Source: Desulforamulus reducens MI-1
GTDB lineage: Bacteria; Bacillota; Desulfotomaculia; Desulfotomaculales; Desulfotomaculaceae
DNA length: 64,000 bases
Assembly: GCF_000016165.1 (NCBI RefSeq)
Contig: NC_009253.1
Span: 2,266,332-2,330,331 of the forward strand
Direction of reading: 5' to 3'
Shown: positions 35,198-43,968 of the stretch, piece by piece
Numbering within the stretch: position 1 is the first letter of the stretch
Layout of the letters: each line of letters begins with the position of its first letter
Program-made: the position numbers and the translations under genes
The notes under the pieces: generated by a model
What the model was told of the DNA's origin: nothing
The model's database searches: none
What the model saw: the letters and a program-made list of their open reading frames with translations, nothing else

Positions 35198-36040
35198 TTA
35201 GCTGTACATGGATCTCATAAGGGTTTTCTTCTTTAGGTCTGCCCTATTGTTAGATTCGGATCCTGACCCTGTTTTTCGCGGAAGCTGTTGCTTTAATCTG
35301 TTTTGTTCAAACTGACGTTGGTAACTCTCTACTTCTTTTATTGTCCTAATATTATTTTTATACCATTCCCTAAGTATGCTACCAATGTACTTGAAATTAT
35401 GTTTACCTCTGATAACTGCTTGTCTTAAAGCTTCCAATATTAATTCCGTTTCGTGATCTTCTAGCCAAGCAATAATTTGTTCAATTTCCATCGGAGAAAG
35501 AAGCCTACCAAATTCATTTTCAAAGGCCTGGCATAAATCCTGCTCTTGAGATGATAATACAAAGCCAGGATCTTCCTCTACACGTTTTAACCTGCCACCA
35601 GGGTTATTCAACTGCTCTGAAATATTATCTAGCTCTTTCTTTTGATTTAACGCCCATACTTCGGATAATTCAAACACAAGGGGTTCAAAATCATATCCTT
35701 GTTTGACAACACCTTCTTCACCTATGTAATAATTTGTTATCCCAATAACTCGTTTATCAAGAAGGCTCTTAATCTGCTTCTCAATCTGGGCAGGCTCAGC
35801 AGAAAGGCAACCAGCCAAAATCTCCAGCTTTGGCATTAACATATTTTCTTCATTGCGAAGCCTTAGTAACTGGATAACTAACATCATTTCCGAATCCGTA
35901 ATACCTACGTCTCGGTAGTACTTAAGAAACAAATTTGGTATACCCGTTATTCCTCCGGAAAAAATAGCTGAACCAAAATAAACGGTCATGTTGGTAGCAT
36001 CAAATTCTTTTTTTAGAGCCCGTCTATTGTTCTGAGACAT
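35198..36040 (-). CDS. dnaD: DnaD-domain replication protein
   Basis: A 280-residue protein with an N-terminal winged-helix half (GGITGIPNLFLKYYRDVGITDSE region, typical DnaD start) and a C-terminal DnaD domain near 175-235 (AFENEFGRLLSPMEIEQI, then IRGKHNFKYIGSILREWYKN with the conserved YIxxILxxW). In Bacillus DnaD helps load the helicase at oriC and restart sites. The tail after 240 is basic and low-complexity. Phage versions exist, but its neighbours here are chromosomal. Confidence 0.85.
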   Translation of the reverse strand: MSQNNRRALKKEFDATNMTVYFGSAIFSGGITGIPNLFLKYYRDVGITDSEMMLVIQLLRLRNEENMLMPKLEILAGCLSAEPAQIEKQIKSLLDKRVIGITNYYIGEEGVVKQGYDFEPLVFELSEVWALNQKKELDNISEQLNNPGGRLKRVEEDPGFVLSSQEQDLCQAFENEFGRLLSPMEIEQIIAWLEDHETELILEALRQAVIRGKHNFKYIGSILREWYKNNIRTIKEVESYQRQFEQNRLKQQLPRKTGSGSESNNRADLKKKTLMRSMYS

Positions 36041-36288
36041 GCCCCAACCCCCTCATATTTCCTGATAATATTGTATGGTAAAATTGATAACCTTGTCCAC
36101 AATCGTTTCTCGACAAACTTGATTAAAAAATGGACTTTGTCTGGTTTCCTGTAATACTGAGGAATATTACTTCCCTTTCCTTAAAGGTGCTTCCATTGCA
36201 TAGAATCCTTCGCTTTGCACAGACGTCTATCTTGTAAATAAAAAGCATAACAATAGGTTATTATATACTAAAAACAGGAGTGTAGGCT

Positions 36289-36441
36289 ATGTCCACAGAA
36301 AATTTATTAGAGCATATTAAAGCATTACCACCGGATGAACAAAGGAGCCTAGTCAATCATCTCTTGGATCATTTGTTTCTGGAACAAGATACTAAAGATG
36401 ATGACCATGACACAGATTTTTACAACTTAGATATCTTCTAA
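36289..36441 (+). CDS. 50-residue acidic small protein
   Basis: An Asp/Glu- and His-rich protein beginning MSTENLLEHIKALPPDEQRS, with an amphipathic helix and an Asp-rich tail. AGGAG precedes the ATG. The N-terminal pattern 'IKALPPDEQRSLVNHLLDHL' recalls small antitoxin-like or DUF2281 helices, but the match is loose and no toxin gene is next to it. Its last codons form one arm of a 27-bp hairpin shared with pstA. Confidence 0.55.
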   Translation: MSTENLLEHIKALPPDEQRSLVNHLLDHLFLEQDTKDDDHDTDFYNLDIF

Positions 36442-36490
36442 CGTAGTAAAAGCAGTGCCTTCCGGCACTGCTTTTACTACGTTAGAAGAT
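36433..36490. terminator. 27-bp perfect hairpin, bidirectional terminator
   Basis: A perfect 27-bp inverted repeat (36433-36459 and 36464-36490) around TTCC. The left arm contains the last codons of the 50-residue gene and the right arm the last codons of pstA, so both genes end within the mirrored sequence. The core GTAGTAAAAGCAGTGCC / GGCACTGCTTTTACTAC gives U-rich runs in both directions. Confidence 0.88.
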
Positions 36491-37334
36491 TTGAACTCAT
36501 CCTACGCATAATCCAATTGGCGACACTGTTAATCAAAAAGATTAGTATGATTAACACCGTTGCTGTGGCATAGGCCTTTTCCATCGAGATCCCTTCCATT
36601 GCCAATATATACAAGTGAACCGACATACTCCGTGCAGGATCCATAACCGATGAAGGGATGTTTAAGGAACTGCCCGCTGTTAAAATAACTGCAGCGGTTT
36701 CTCCCACAACCCGGCCGATACTTAAAATAATACCAGTTACGATGCCGGGTAAAGCACTTGGCAAAACAATTTTCCAAACGGTTTGCCATTTGGTGGCACC
36801 TAGGGCCATACTACCTTCGCGAAAGCTTAAAGGCACACTTTTAATGGCTTCTTCACTGGTTCGAATAATGGTAGGTAAAACCATAAAGGCCAGTGTTAAC
36901 CCGCCGGAAAGCAAGGACCAGGAGAAACCCATAAAGATAACCAGAAAGGCAAAGCCAAATAAACCAAAAATAATCGATGGAATACCAGCCAATGTCTCTG
37001 TAGCAAAACGAATCACCTTTACCAGTGGGCCTCTTTGGGTGTATTCCGTCAGTTGGATGGAAGCCATAATTCCAATAGGCACAGCGATGGCCAGAGAAAT
37101 CAAAATCAAATAAATGGTGCTAACAATAGTGGGAAAAATCCCCCCTTCTTTTCCCATAAAAAGAGGTTCTTCTGTTAAGAATGTCCAGTTTACATGCATG
37201 AGTCCGTGTTGAAGAATATGAAAAATAACCGCCATTAAAGCACCGATGGTAACAATAACTGATGTCCACAAAAGTCCACGGGCGATTTTTTCTTCTATTA
37301 TTACGGCTGTTCTTATTTTTCCCATATTATTCAC
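36477..37334 (-). CDS. pstA: Phosphate ABC transporter permease PstA
   Basis: A 285-residue inner-membrane permease with about six membrane segments. The ABC-interaction loop reads [23 protein letters not shown]-like near 165-190 ([13 protein letters not shown]). It overlaps pstC by 8 bases. No pstB ATPase or phoU gene follows; the operon ends in a strong hairpin. Confidence 0.94.
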   Translation of the reverse strand: MNNMGKIRTAVIIEEKIARGLLWTSVIVTIGALMAVIFHILQHGLMHVNWTFLTEEPLFMGKEGGIFPTIVSTIYLILISLAIAVPIGIMASIQLTEYTQRGPLVKVIRFATETLAGIPSIIFGLFGFAFLVIFMGFSWSLLSGGLTLAFMVLPTIIRTSEEAIKSVPLSFREGSMALGATKWQTVWKIVLPSALPGIVTGIILSIGRVVGETAAVILTAGSSLNIPSSVMDPARSMSVHLYILAMEGISMEKAYATATVLIILIFLINSVANWIMRRMSSNLLT

Positions 37335-38178
37335 CCACCCTTTTAGGCACCATTGTTACCATAAAGTTTAAAAACATGATAATAACAAAAAGAACAATAC
37401 CTGTTGCAAACAATGCCTGGGAATGTTCACCGGCAGCATAGCCCATTTCAATAGCAATATTACCAGTTAGGGTACGAATAGGATCGAGAATGCTTTCGGG
37501 TATAGTAGCAACATTACCAACCACCATAATAACCGCCATTGTTTCACCAATGGCCCTACCCATCCCTAGAACCACGCCAGTTAGAATACCTGAACTGGCA
37601 CTGGGTACAATTACCTTTTTAATCGTCTGCCAATGGGTAGCCCCCAAAGCTAAGGAACCTTCCTTGTATTCCTTGGGGACTGACCGTATGGCATCCTCAG
37701 ATATATTTACAATGGTGGGGAGAATCATGATGGCAAGCACAACGGAGCCGCCAATAATACTGAACCCTCTACCACCAAAGATTTCTCTAATGAAGGGAAC
37801 TAAAATTACTAGTCCATAAAAACCATAAACTACCGATGGAATACCTGCCAGCAACTCAATGGCGGGCCGAACAATTCGAGTCATTTGCTTAGGAGCAATT
37901 TCAGCTAAAAAAATTGCGCATCCCACGCTTAGAGGAACTCCTATGATTAATGCACCAATGGTAACCATAAAGGAACCTACAATCATTGGAAACAAACCAA
38001 ACTTACTATCCAGAGGATGCCAGTCTGTCCCCGTGATAAAATGTGCAATTCCATACTTACTCATAACGGGAAATCCATCTGCAAATATAAAATAAGTGAT
38101 TAGTGCAACCACAAGGACCGCTACCGCAGCGCTTAGGAATAGTGATTTTTCAATAATGGTCTCATGTATTTTCTTCAT
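37327..38178 (-). CDS. pstC: Phosphate ABC transporter permease PstC
   Basis: A 283-residue permease, with an N-terminal membrane segment ([21 protein letters not shown]) and the conserved EAA-type loop [20 protein letters not shown] near 168. It works with PstA as the membrane channel for phosphate. It lies 92 bases downstream of pstS, separated by a stem-loop, and overlaps pstA. Confidence 0.94.
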   Translation of the reverse strand: MKKIHETIIEKSLFLSAAVAVLVVALITYFIFADGFPVMSKYGIAHFITGTDWHPLDSKFGLFPMIVGSFMVTIGALIIGVPLSVGCAIFLAEIAPKQMTRIVRPAIELLAGIPSVVYGFYGLVILVPFIREIFGGRGFSIIGGSVVLAIMILPTIVNISEDAIRSVPKEYKEGSLALGATHWQTIKKVIVPSASSGILTGVVLGMGRAIGETMAVIMVVGNVATIPESILDPIRTLTGNIAIEMGYAAGEHSQALFATGIVLFVIIMFLNFMVTMVPKRVGE

Positions 38179-38209
38179 GCCACTTACCTCACCTAAAAAT
38201 AGGTACAGA

Positions 38210-38230
38210 GAGGGTTGCTATCCAACCCTC
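38210..38230 (-). terminator. Attenuator-like stem-loop between pstS and pstC
   Basis: An 8-bp GC-rich stem (GAGGGTTG / CAACCCTC) extended by flanking partial pairing (AGGT...ACCT), with no long T tract. Such hairpins often stabilise the binding-protein mRNA and lower permease expression. Confidence 0.5.
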
Positions 38231-38270
38231 CCCACCTATTTATTTTTGTTATACTTTAGGTTTAAACTAA

Positions 38271-39125
38271 TTATTTTATTGAGATAAAGTGAGATTCCCC
38301 AACAATTTTTTGACCTTCTTCACTCATTACAAAATCAACGTAAGCTTTGGTAACTTCGTTCATTTCACCTTTGGTCAGATACAGGAAGGGGCGGGAGATT
38401 TTAAAGGCACCAGCTTTTACATTATCAACAGTAGGTTTAACACCATCTACTTTAACACCTTTAACTTCCTCATTTAAAGAACCCAAGGAGATATAACCAA
38501 TGGCATTTTCATCACCAGCAACGGTGGTTTTAACGGAACCAGTGGAAGGCTGAGTAATTGCCTTGGAATCCATTTTGGCTTCACCCAAAACGATTTCTTC
38601 AAAGGCACCGCGGGTACCAGAACCTTCTTCACGGGTTACTACGTTGATTGCAGCATCCTTACCACCAACCTCTTTCCAGTTTTTAATCTCACCGGAAAAG
38701 ATTTTGGCAACTTGTTCCATGGTTAAATCAGCTACTTGGTTCTTAGGGTTAACAACAACAGCAATACCATCCAGAGCAATTTTTGTTTCCGTTAATCCCA
38801 TACCCTTCTCAGATTCCTTTAGGTCACGGGAAGAAGCACCAATTTGAGCAGCGCCTTCGTTAGCAGCCTTAACACCAGCAGAAGATCCACCACCCTGTAC
38901 GTTAACAGTTACACCGGAGTTTTTAGTCATAAAAGCCTTTGCTAATTCTTCCGAAAGGGGTTGAACAGAAGTGGAACCAGCAATGGTTATGGAACCAGAG
39001 AGTCCAGCTCCCTTTTCTCCTTCAGCCTTGGGCGCTTCTTCTTTCTTGCCACAGCCAGCAAAGACAACTGTAGCAGCCAGGATTAAAGTAAGTACCAGCA
39101 TTAACTTCTTGGTGTTTTTAAACAT
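38271..39125 (-). CDS. pstS: Phosphate-binding lipoprotein PstS
   Basis: A 284-residue substrate-binding protein. The N-terminus has a lipoprotein signal (LVLTLILAATVVFAGC, lipobox FAGC near 24). The mature part has ITIAGSTSVQPLSEELAKAF with phosphate-binding Ser/Thr residues, VQGGGSSAGVKAA and TREEGSGTRGAFEE. It delivers phosphate to PstC/PstA. A PhoP-type box lies upstream. Confidence 0.95.
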   Translation of the reverse strand: MFKNTKKLMLVLTLILAATVVFAGCGKKEEAPKAEGEKGAGLSGSITIAGSTSVQPLSEELAKAFMTKNSGVTVNVQGGGSSAGVKAANEGAAQIGASSRDLKESEKGMGLTETKIALDGIAVVVNPKNQVADLTMEQVAKIFSGEIKNWKEVGGKDAAINVVTREEGSGTRGAFEEIVLGEAKMDSKAITQPSTGSVKTTVAGDENAIGYISLGSLNEEVKGVKVDGVKPTVDNVKAGAFKISRPFLYLTKGEMNEVTKAYVDFVMSEEGQKIVGESHFISIK

Positions 39126-39542
39126 GATTTTCCTCCTTATTTTTAGTTTATTATGATTAATTTTTAACTCACTATCTAACTTAGTTTTATAGTTTTTATT
39201 ATTTACCGGGCTGGTTTTTTTATTTCCCCACCTCCCTATTGCATTGTATAAGAATTTTGTTAATAAACAGGTTGTTTACAGTAAACAAATAGTTAAACAC
39301 TTGTTAAGTTTATATTAAGCTGTACCAATTCAGGCTATTTTATCTTTATCGTTCTCTTCTTCTGAAATATAGGGGGATACTGTAAAAAACGAGGTCTTCT
39401 AATATATCATAACTATTGTTTTTTACAGCATTTAGATTTATAGCCAATAATTAGTCATTAAATATAACAAAAGTCTGAAGGATATTCAGTTTTCTTCCAC
39501 GAATAACGTGAAATTAGTCTAATAGAAACGGATGGTTTTATT
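39126..39542. other. Divergent control region of pstS and degS-like gene
   Basis: A 417-base AT-rich region between two divergent transcription units. It contains the Pho-box array (39258-39307) for pstS and no gene. A weak hairpin-like repeat (GTAAAAAACGAGG...GTTTTTTACAGC, 39380-39428) is on the side of the sensor kinase. I saw no clear -35/-10 pair for the kinase. Confidence 0.5.
39258..39307 (-). promoter_or_regulatory. PhoP-type Pho box upstream of pstS
   Basis: On the minus strand TTAACA (39302-39307), TTAACT (39291-39296), TTTACT (39280-39285) and TTAACA (39258-39263) lie in an exact 11-bp register, with one degenerate slot at 39269. This matches the TTnACA repeats with 11-bp periodicity bound by PhoP in Firmicutes. 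A TATACAAT follows at 39243-39250 as a possible -10 box. Confidence 0.75.
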
Positions 39543-40682
39543 ATGGTTGCTGACGTTAAGATATTGGATAACATTATTAAAGAAACCATTTCTGTTATTG
39601 AAAAAAGCAAGGAACAGATCTACTACATAGCAGAGTCCGCCCACCTGGAGTGGCAAAGGGTGGAAAATGAGATTAAACAAACGAAATATCAACTAGGGAA
39701 AATCATTGATGAAGTAAATAAGTTAGAGATAGAAGAACGCCGAGCCAGGGTTCGATTAATGGAGGTAAGCAGGGATTTTGATCGCTATAACGAAGCAGCC
39801 ATTAAGCAAGCCTATGAACAGGCCCAAGTTACTCAGTTAAGATTGGTGATGCTTCGTGAGGAAGAAAAAACCTTACGTTTTAAACGGGATCATCTTGAAA
39901 TTTCCCTCAAACGTATGAAGGATACAGCAGACCGTGCTGAGAAATTAGTATCCCAGGTAGGTGTCGCCCTACAATATTTAAGTAAAGATTTATCCGGTGT
40001 CAGTGAAAAACTAACGAATTTACATGATATGCAGCAGTTGGGTATTTCAATTATCCGTGCTCAAGAAGAAGAAAGAAAAAGAGTTGCCCGAGAAATCCAT
40101 GATGGTCCGGCCCAATCCATGGCAAACATTGTAATGCGAGCGGAATTTTGTTTAAAACTACTGGAGATGAACCCTAGCATGGTAGGGAATGAGCTGGTGT
40201 CTTTGCAACAGCTTGTCCGCCAGAGTCTACAAGATGTTCGTAAAATCATATTTGACCTGCGTCCTATGGTGCTGGATGACCTTGGACTCATCCCCGCAGT
40301 CAAACGTTACTTAGAAGACTACAAGGTTCAAAATAATATAAGTGCAGACTTTGTCTTTATCGGTAAGGAACAACGATTTGATGCATCTATGGAGGTTGCT
40401 GTTTTCCGGATTATTCAAGAAGCCTTAATAAATATAAAAAAACACGCAGCAGCCCGCCATGTTTTAATAAAAATGGAGCTAATATCGTCACGCATCAACG
40501 TATATATAAAAGATGACGGTTGTGGCTTTGTTGTTGGCCACATAAAACCCAGGGGAGATGGCAGCGGCTACGGGTTGTTGGGCATGAGGGAAAGAATACA
40601 ACTATTAAAAGGTACCCTATCCATTAACTCAACTCCTGGAAAAGGAACAGAGCTAAACTTTTCTCTACCACTGGATACTTAA
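39543..40682 (+). CDS. DegS-type sensor histidine kinase
   Basis: A 379-residue cytoplasmic kinase without membrane segments. Residues ~1-165 are coiled coil (sensor DegS domain). The HisKA_3 motif has the phosphorylated His in RVAREIHDGPAQSMANIVMRA near 187. The HATPase domain has VFRIIQEALINIKKHAAA near 285 (N box) and DDGCGF and GYGLLGMRERIQLL. It is followed by a LuxR-family regulator and then the Tad pilus locus, which suggests (inference) that it controls pilus or surface functions. Confidence 0.88.
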   Translation: MVADVKILDNIIKETISVIEKSKEQIYYIAESAHLEWQRVENEIKQTKYQLGKIIDEVNKLEIEERRARVRLMEVSRDFDRYNEAAIKQAYEQAQVTQLRLVMLREEEKTLRFKRDHLEISLKRMKDTADRAEKLVSQVGVALQYLSKDLSGVSEKLTNLHDMQQLGISIIRAQEEERKRVAREIHDGPAQSMANIVMRAEFCLKLLEMNPSMVGNELVSLQQLVRQSLQDVRKIIFDLRPMVLDDLGLIPAVKRYLEDYKVQNNISADFVFIGKEQRFDASMEVAVFRIIQEALINIKKHAAARHVLIKMELISSRINVYIKDDGCGFVVGHIKPRGDGSGYGLLGMRERIQLLKGTLSINSTPGKGTELNFSLPLDT

Positions 40683-40756
40683 AGAACCATCGTTAAGCTG
40701 TATATGGAAAATTTCTATTCTGTCCATTGTCCAAGGATAGCCCAGGGAGGATTATC

Positions 40757-41413
40757 ATGAACACATCTATAAAATTATTAATAGCCGACGACCATATTTT
40801 AATCAGAGAAGGACTTAGAAAAATCCTATCCATTGAACCTCACATATCAGTAGTGGGTGAGGTAACCAACGGCCAACAAGCTGTGGACTACTGTTTAAAA
40901 AATCCTGTGGACATTGTCCTGATGGATATTAACATGCCCATTATGAATGGTATCGAAGCCTGCCGCCAAATAAAAAAACTGAATCCCAATATAGGGATCA
41001 TTGCCCTTACCATTCATGATCAAGATGAGTATCTTTTTGAACTTATTAAATACGGTATTTCTGGTTACGTGTTAAAGGATATTCATCCAGACCAACTGAT
41101 CAAAACCATCCTCGGGGTGGCCCAGGGTGAATCCTTTATTCCTCCGTCTCTCACAGCCCGAGTCTTGGCGGAGTTTACCAGACTTTCCTCCGGCGACTAT
41201 TCTGAAAAAAAACATCTGAACCTAACGGAACGAGAAATTGAGGTACTAAAACAGGTGGCGAAGGGTCAAAGCAACAAGGCCATTGCTAACGCTTTGTATA
41301 TTAGTGAAAAAACCGTAAAAAATCACCTTACCAATATCTTTCAAAAAATTGGTGTGGCCGATCGTACCCAGGCTGCCCTATATGCCATCAAAGAAAAATT
41401 AGTTGATTTATAA
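40757..41413 (+). CDS. NarL/LuxR-family response regulator
   Basis: A 218-residue regulator with a receiver domain (LLIADDHILIREGLRKIL; phospho-acceptor Asp in DIVLMDINMP near 55; Lys in YVLKDIHPD near 104) and a C-terminal LuxR helix-turn-helix (LTEREIEVLKQVAKGQSNKA near 153). The ATG at 40757 has GGGAGG seven bases upstream; an earlier in-frame start lacks one. It pairs with the DegS-like kinase. Confidence 0.92.
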   Translation: MNTSIKLLIADDHILIREGLRKILSIEPHISVVGEVTNGQQAVDYCLKNPVDIVLMDINMPIMNGIEACRQIKKLNPNIGIIALTIHDQDEYLFELIKYGISGYVLKDIHPDQLIKTILGVAQGESFIPPSLTARVLAEFTRLSSGDYSEKKHLNLTEREIEVLKQVAKGQSNKAIANALYISEKTVKNHLTNIFQKIGVADRTQAALYAIKEKLVDL

Positions 41414-41422
41414 AGCAGAATT

Positions 41423-41455
41423 AAACCCCCTGAGTCAAAAGACCAGAGGGTTTTT
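41423..41455 (+). terminator. Terminator of the two-component operon
   Basis: A 10-bp stem with one mismatch (AAACCCCCTG / CAGAGGGTTT) followed by TT and C, just after the regulator's stop. Confidence 0.7.
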
Positions 41456-41548
41456 CATTTTATCAGGACTATGCACCCAGTGTTCCCAGAGACCATAAGT
41501 AACTTTAAAACACAACCACCGTCGGGCAAGCTTTAAGACTATAGAATC

Positions 41549-41794
41549 ATGTCGAAAAGCAGAAGTAATGTTAATCTATACACACAAAAAGATAGCAAAG
41601 TAACTCCAGAGGAGAGGTGGTGGCTGGGACTGGATACAATTATCCATTTATGGTCTGAGGAATGTGCCCAGGGAATGGCAGAATACGGCTTGATTTTGGC
41701 TATTATTGTCTTATTTCTTCTGCTGCCCTTTACCAATATGGTAAACGCAATCCCTTCAGGCATCCAACCTATATCCGACAAACTCTTGGAGTAA
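41549..41794 (+). CDS. Flp-like prepilin with long leader
   Basis: An 81-residue protein whose core (CAQGMAEYGLILAIIVLFLL) closely resembles the Flp pilin next door (GQGMAEYGLILALIAVV). The G-x4-E-Y prepilin cleavage pattern is present. Its leader of about 40 residues is longer than usual. The start is uncertain: no Shine-Dalgarno site precedes the ATG at 41549, and a strong GAGGAGAGGTGG at 41610-41621 lies inside the frame with no standard start after it. It may be a minor pilin. Confidence 0.65.
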   Translation: MSKSRSNVNLYTQKDSKVTPEERWWLGLDTIIHLWSEECAQGMAEYGLILAIIVLFLLLPFTNMVNAIPSGIQPISDKLLE

Positions 41795-41814
41795 AAAACG
41801 AAAGGGGAATAAAT

Positions 41815-41994
41815 ATGAAACAAATGCTTATGAATCTACTGAAGGAAGAAAACGGTCAAGGTATGGCTGAATACGGTCTTATTCTGGCGCTTATCGCTGT
41901 GGTTTGTGTTGGCGCCCTAACCACTTTAGGCAATGGACTAACCGCCAAGTTCACTGATGTTAATGCTAAGTTAACTCCTGCTGCTACTCCGTAG
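41815..41994 (+). CDS. flp: Flp major pilin
   Basis: A 59-residue prepilin. It has a short leader (KQMLMNLLKEENGQG), then MAEYGLILALIAVVCVGALT, the hydrophobic type IVb core with the G-x4-E-Y motif cut by the TadV-type peptidase. AAAGGGG precedes the ATG; a longer in-frame reading from upstream overlaps the previous pilin gene. A hairpin directly downstream likely raises its mRNA level relative to the assembly genes. Confidence 0.9.
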   Translation: MKQMLMNLLKEENGQGMAEYGLILALIAVVCVGALTTLGNGLTAKFTDVNAKLTPAATP

Positions 41995-42021
41995 CCAAGT
42001 CAATATAAACAAATAATTACT

Positions 42022-42052
42022 GTGACCCTACTTAGCATCTAAGTAGGGTCAC
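42022..42052 (+). terminator. Hairpin after pilin gene
   Basis: A perfect 14-bp stem (GTGACCCTACTTAG, loop CAT, complement). It is not followed by a long T tract, so it is likely a partial terminator or an mRNA-stabilising hairpin between flp and the assembly genes. Confidence 0.7.
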
Positions 42053-42076
42053 TTACTAATAAGGGGTTGATGGTTC

Positions 42077-42580
42077 TTGTTATCGGATATTGCATTAATC
42101 ACCGTAGTGTTGATTTCCCTTTACACCGACCTGCGTTACCGCAAAATTTACAATGCTGTTTTATTTCCAACCTTTCTGCTGGCCCTTACCTATTGGTTCG
42201 TCAGCGGTGGCCTGGGAGGAATTCTTTTCAGTATTAAGGGAGCCACCCTGGGGCTAGCTCTCCTCTTGATTCCCTTTATGCTAGGTGGTATGGGGGCCGG
42301 TGACGTAAAGCTTTTGGCTGTCATTGGTGCCTGGCAGGGGCCACAATTTGTTTGGCTTTGTTTCCTCTGTACTGCCATTGTTGGCGGCATTATTGCTGCA
42401 GTGCAGCTTAGCAAAAGCGGACGCCTACTGCAAAGTTTAAAATATATTCTCTTTACCTTTTTGCCAGGGGCACCAAAAGCACATGCCTTCGGCACACTGA
42501 CCACCGCTAAGGCCGGAGAGGCTTTTCCCTATGGTGTAGCCATTGCCTCTGGTACTTTTGCCACCTATCTTTTGAGGTGA
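42077..42580 (+). CDS. Prepilin peptidase TadV/CpaA
   Basis: A 167-residue A24-type aspartic membrane peptidase that cleaves Flp prepilins. The two catalytic Asp residues are in ISLYTDLRYRKI near 17 and GGMGAGDVKLLA near 75 (GxGD). It has about five membrane segments and lacks the N-terminal methylase domain, as TadV forms do. The start is TTG with AAGGGG ten bases upstream. Confidence 0.92.
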   Translation: MLSDIALITVVLISLYTDLRYRKIYNAVLFPTFLLALTYWFVSGGLGGILFSIKGATLGLALLLIPFMLGGMGAGDVKLLAVIGAWQGPQFVWLCFLCTAIVGGIIAAVQLSKSGRLLQSLKYILFTFLPGAPKAHAFGTLTTAKAGEAFPYGVAIASGTFATYLLR

Positions 42581-42584
42581 TGAA

Positions 42585-42998
42585 ATGATTAAGTTACTAA
42601 GGAAGTTACGACAAAGTCAAAGGGGTCAAACATTGGTGGAACTGGCTCTCATCCTTCCCATTCTGGTGGTTATGCTGATGGGAACCATAGAATTCGGCCG
42701 CATCTTCTTTACCTACTTAACAGTGACCCATGCTTCCCGGGAAGTAGCACGGGCCACAGTCATCCATACCAACAAAGATGATACTTATATCCGTCAGAAG
42801 GTAGAAGATGCGGCCTCCTGGTTAACCACCACCGGATTAACCGTCGAGGTAACCCCCTCTTTACCTACCAACCGGACCAGCGGTGTACCGTTAACTGTCA
42901 CAGTCAGCTATCCGGTAGAATTATATACCCCTGTACTCAGTGATGTTATGAATAACCCTTTTGTAGTACAAGCCCAAACAACCATGCGGATTGAATGA
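42585..42998 (+). CDS. TadE-like pilus assembly protein
   Basis: A 137-residue pseudopilin. The N-terminus RGQTLVELALILPILVVMLMG is the TadE signature, with a prepilin-like hydrophobic stretch and E in position 5-like place, followed by IEFGRIFFTYLTVTHASREVARA. The ATG follows the peptidase stop by four bases, with GAGGTGA upstream. Confidence 0.9.
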   Translation: MIKLLRKLRQSQRGQTLVELALILPILVVMLMGTIEFGRIFFTYLTVTHASREVARATVIHTNKDDTYIRQKVEDAASWLTTTGLTVEVTPSLPTNRTSGVPLTVTVSYPVELYTPVLSDVMNNPFVVQAQTTMRIE

Positions 42999-43008
42999 GG
43001 TGACAGGG

Positions 43009-43953
43009 ATGAAAAAGAGAATTCTTAGTTTTTTCTCAGACGATCGAGGTCTGGCAGTGGTCCTGGTTTCACTGGCTATGACAGTTCTCATTGGTGCTGC
43101 GGCCCTGGTAACCGATGTGGGTCTAGTGACCTTGGTCAAAAACCGGCTCTCTAACGCCGCAGATGCAGCCTCTTTGGCCGGAGCACAGGAGCTGCCGGAT
43201 AACCCGAACACTGCCCTGAGTATTGCCCACGCCTATGCCTTAAGTAATGGACTGTCCGAGGAGCAGATTGATATCCATCTGGTCACGGACCCCACAGATA
43301 CCTATTATGATGGTGTAAAGGTAGATACACATCAAACCGTTGATTACATTATGGCCAAAGCCCTTGGCTTTACCTCTGCCAATGTACAGGCTACGGCCAC
43401 TGCTAAGGTTTTACCCATAACCTCTGCTTCCGGGGCTGTTCCCCTCTTTATCCCGGACACCCAACCGTTAATTTTTGGACAGCACTATGATCTTCGTTCC
43501 AAGGACGCCGATTTTGGTCCCGGTAACTTCGGAGCCCTGGATTTTGGTTCCGGCTCAAAGACCTTTGAAGAAACCCTGGCCGAGGGATTTCAGGGCGAAA
43601 TTAAAGTCAATTACCAAATTAATACCTTAACCGGTGTCATTAAAAATAAAACCATGTGGGGTATCCAAAGTAGAATTAATCAATGTACTCACAATTGCAC
43701 ACCCGACAACTTTCAACCGGACTGCCCCAGGGTGCTGATTATGCCCGTTGTTCATTACGATTCCTTAAATGGTACCAAACCTGTAACCATTGTAGGTTTT
43801 GCTGCCTTTTTGGTCGATGCAATTAAAACTGACGGTTCCGGTACCAACAACCCGATCTTAATTTCAGGAACCTTTATCAAAACCCTGACCGAAGGAGCAG
43901 GCAGTTTAACGCAAACCGACTATGGTTTACGTACAGCAAAACTTGTTGAGTGA
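43009..43953 (+). CDS. TadG-like pilus protein
   Basis: A 314-residue protein with a TadE/G-type N-terminus (DDRGLAVVLVSLAMTVLIGAAALVTDVG-like membrane segment), SNAADAASLAGAQEL near 55, and a large Cys-containing extracytoplasmic part (RINQCTHNCTPDNF, then DCPRVLIMPVV). GAGGTGACAGG precedes the ATG at 43009. TadG proteins help anchor or assemble Flp pili at the envelope. Confidence 0.83.
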   Translation: MKKRILSFFSDDRGLAVVLVSLAMTVLIGAAALVTDVGLVTLVKNRLSNAADAASLAGAQELPDNPNTALSIAHAYALSNGLSEEQIDIHLVTDPTDTYYDGVKVDTHQTVDYIMAKALGFTSANVQATATAKVLPITSASGAVPLFIPDTQPLIFGQHYDLRSKDADFGPGNFGALDFGSGSKTFEETLAEGFQGEIKVNYQINTLTGVIKNKTMWGIQSRINQCTHNCTPDNFQPDCPRVLIMPVVHYDSLNGTKPVTIVGFAAFLVDAIKTDGSGTNNPILISGTFIKTLTEGAGSLTQTDYGLRTAKLVE

Positions 43954-43968
43954 CAAGGAGGAAATATC

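Noticed and set aside
41456-41548. Structured leader (riboswitch, for example c-di-GMP) before the pilin genes.
   Set aside because: I looked for conserved GEMM-type cores and found none; only weak pairing is visible.
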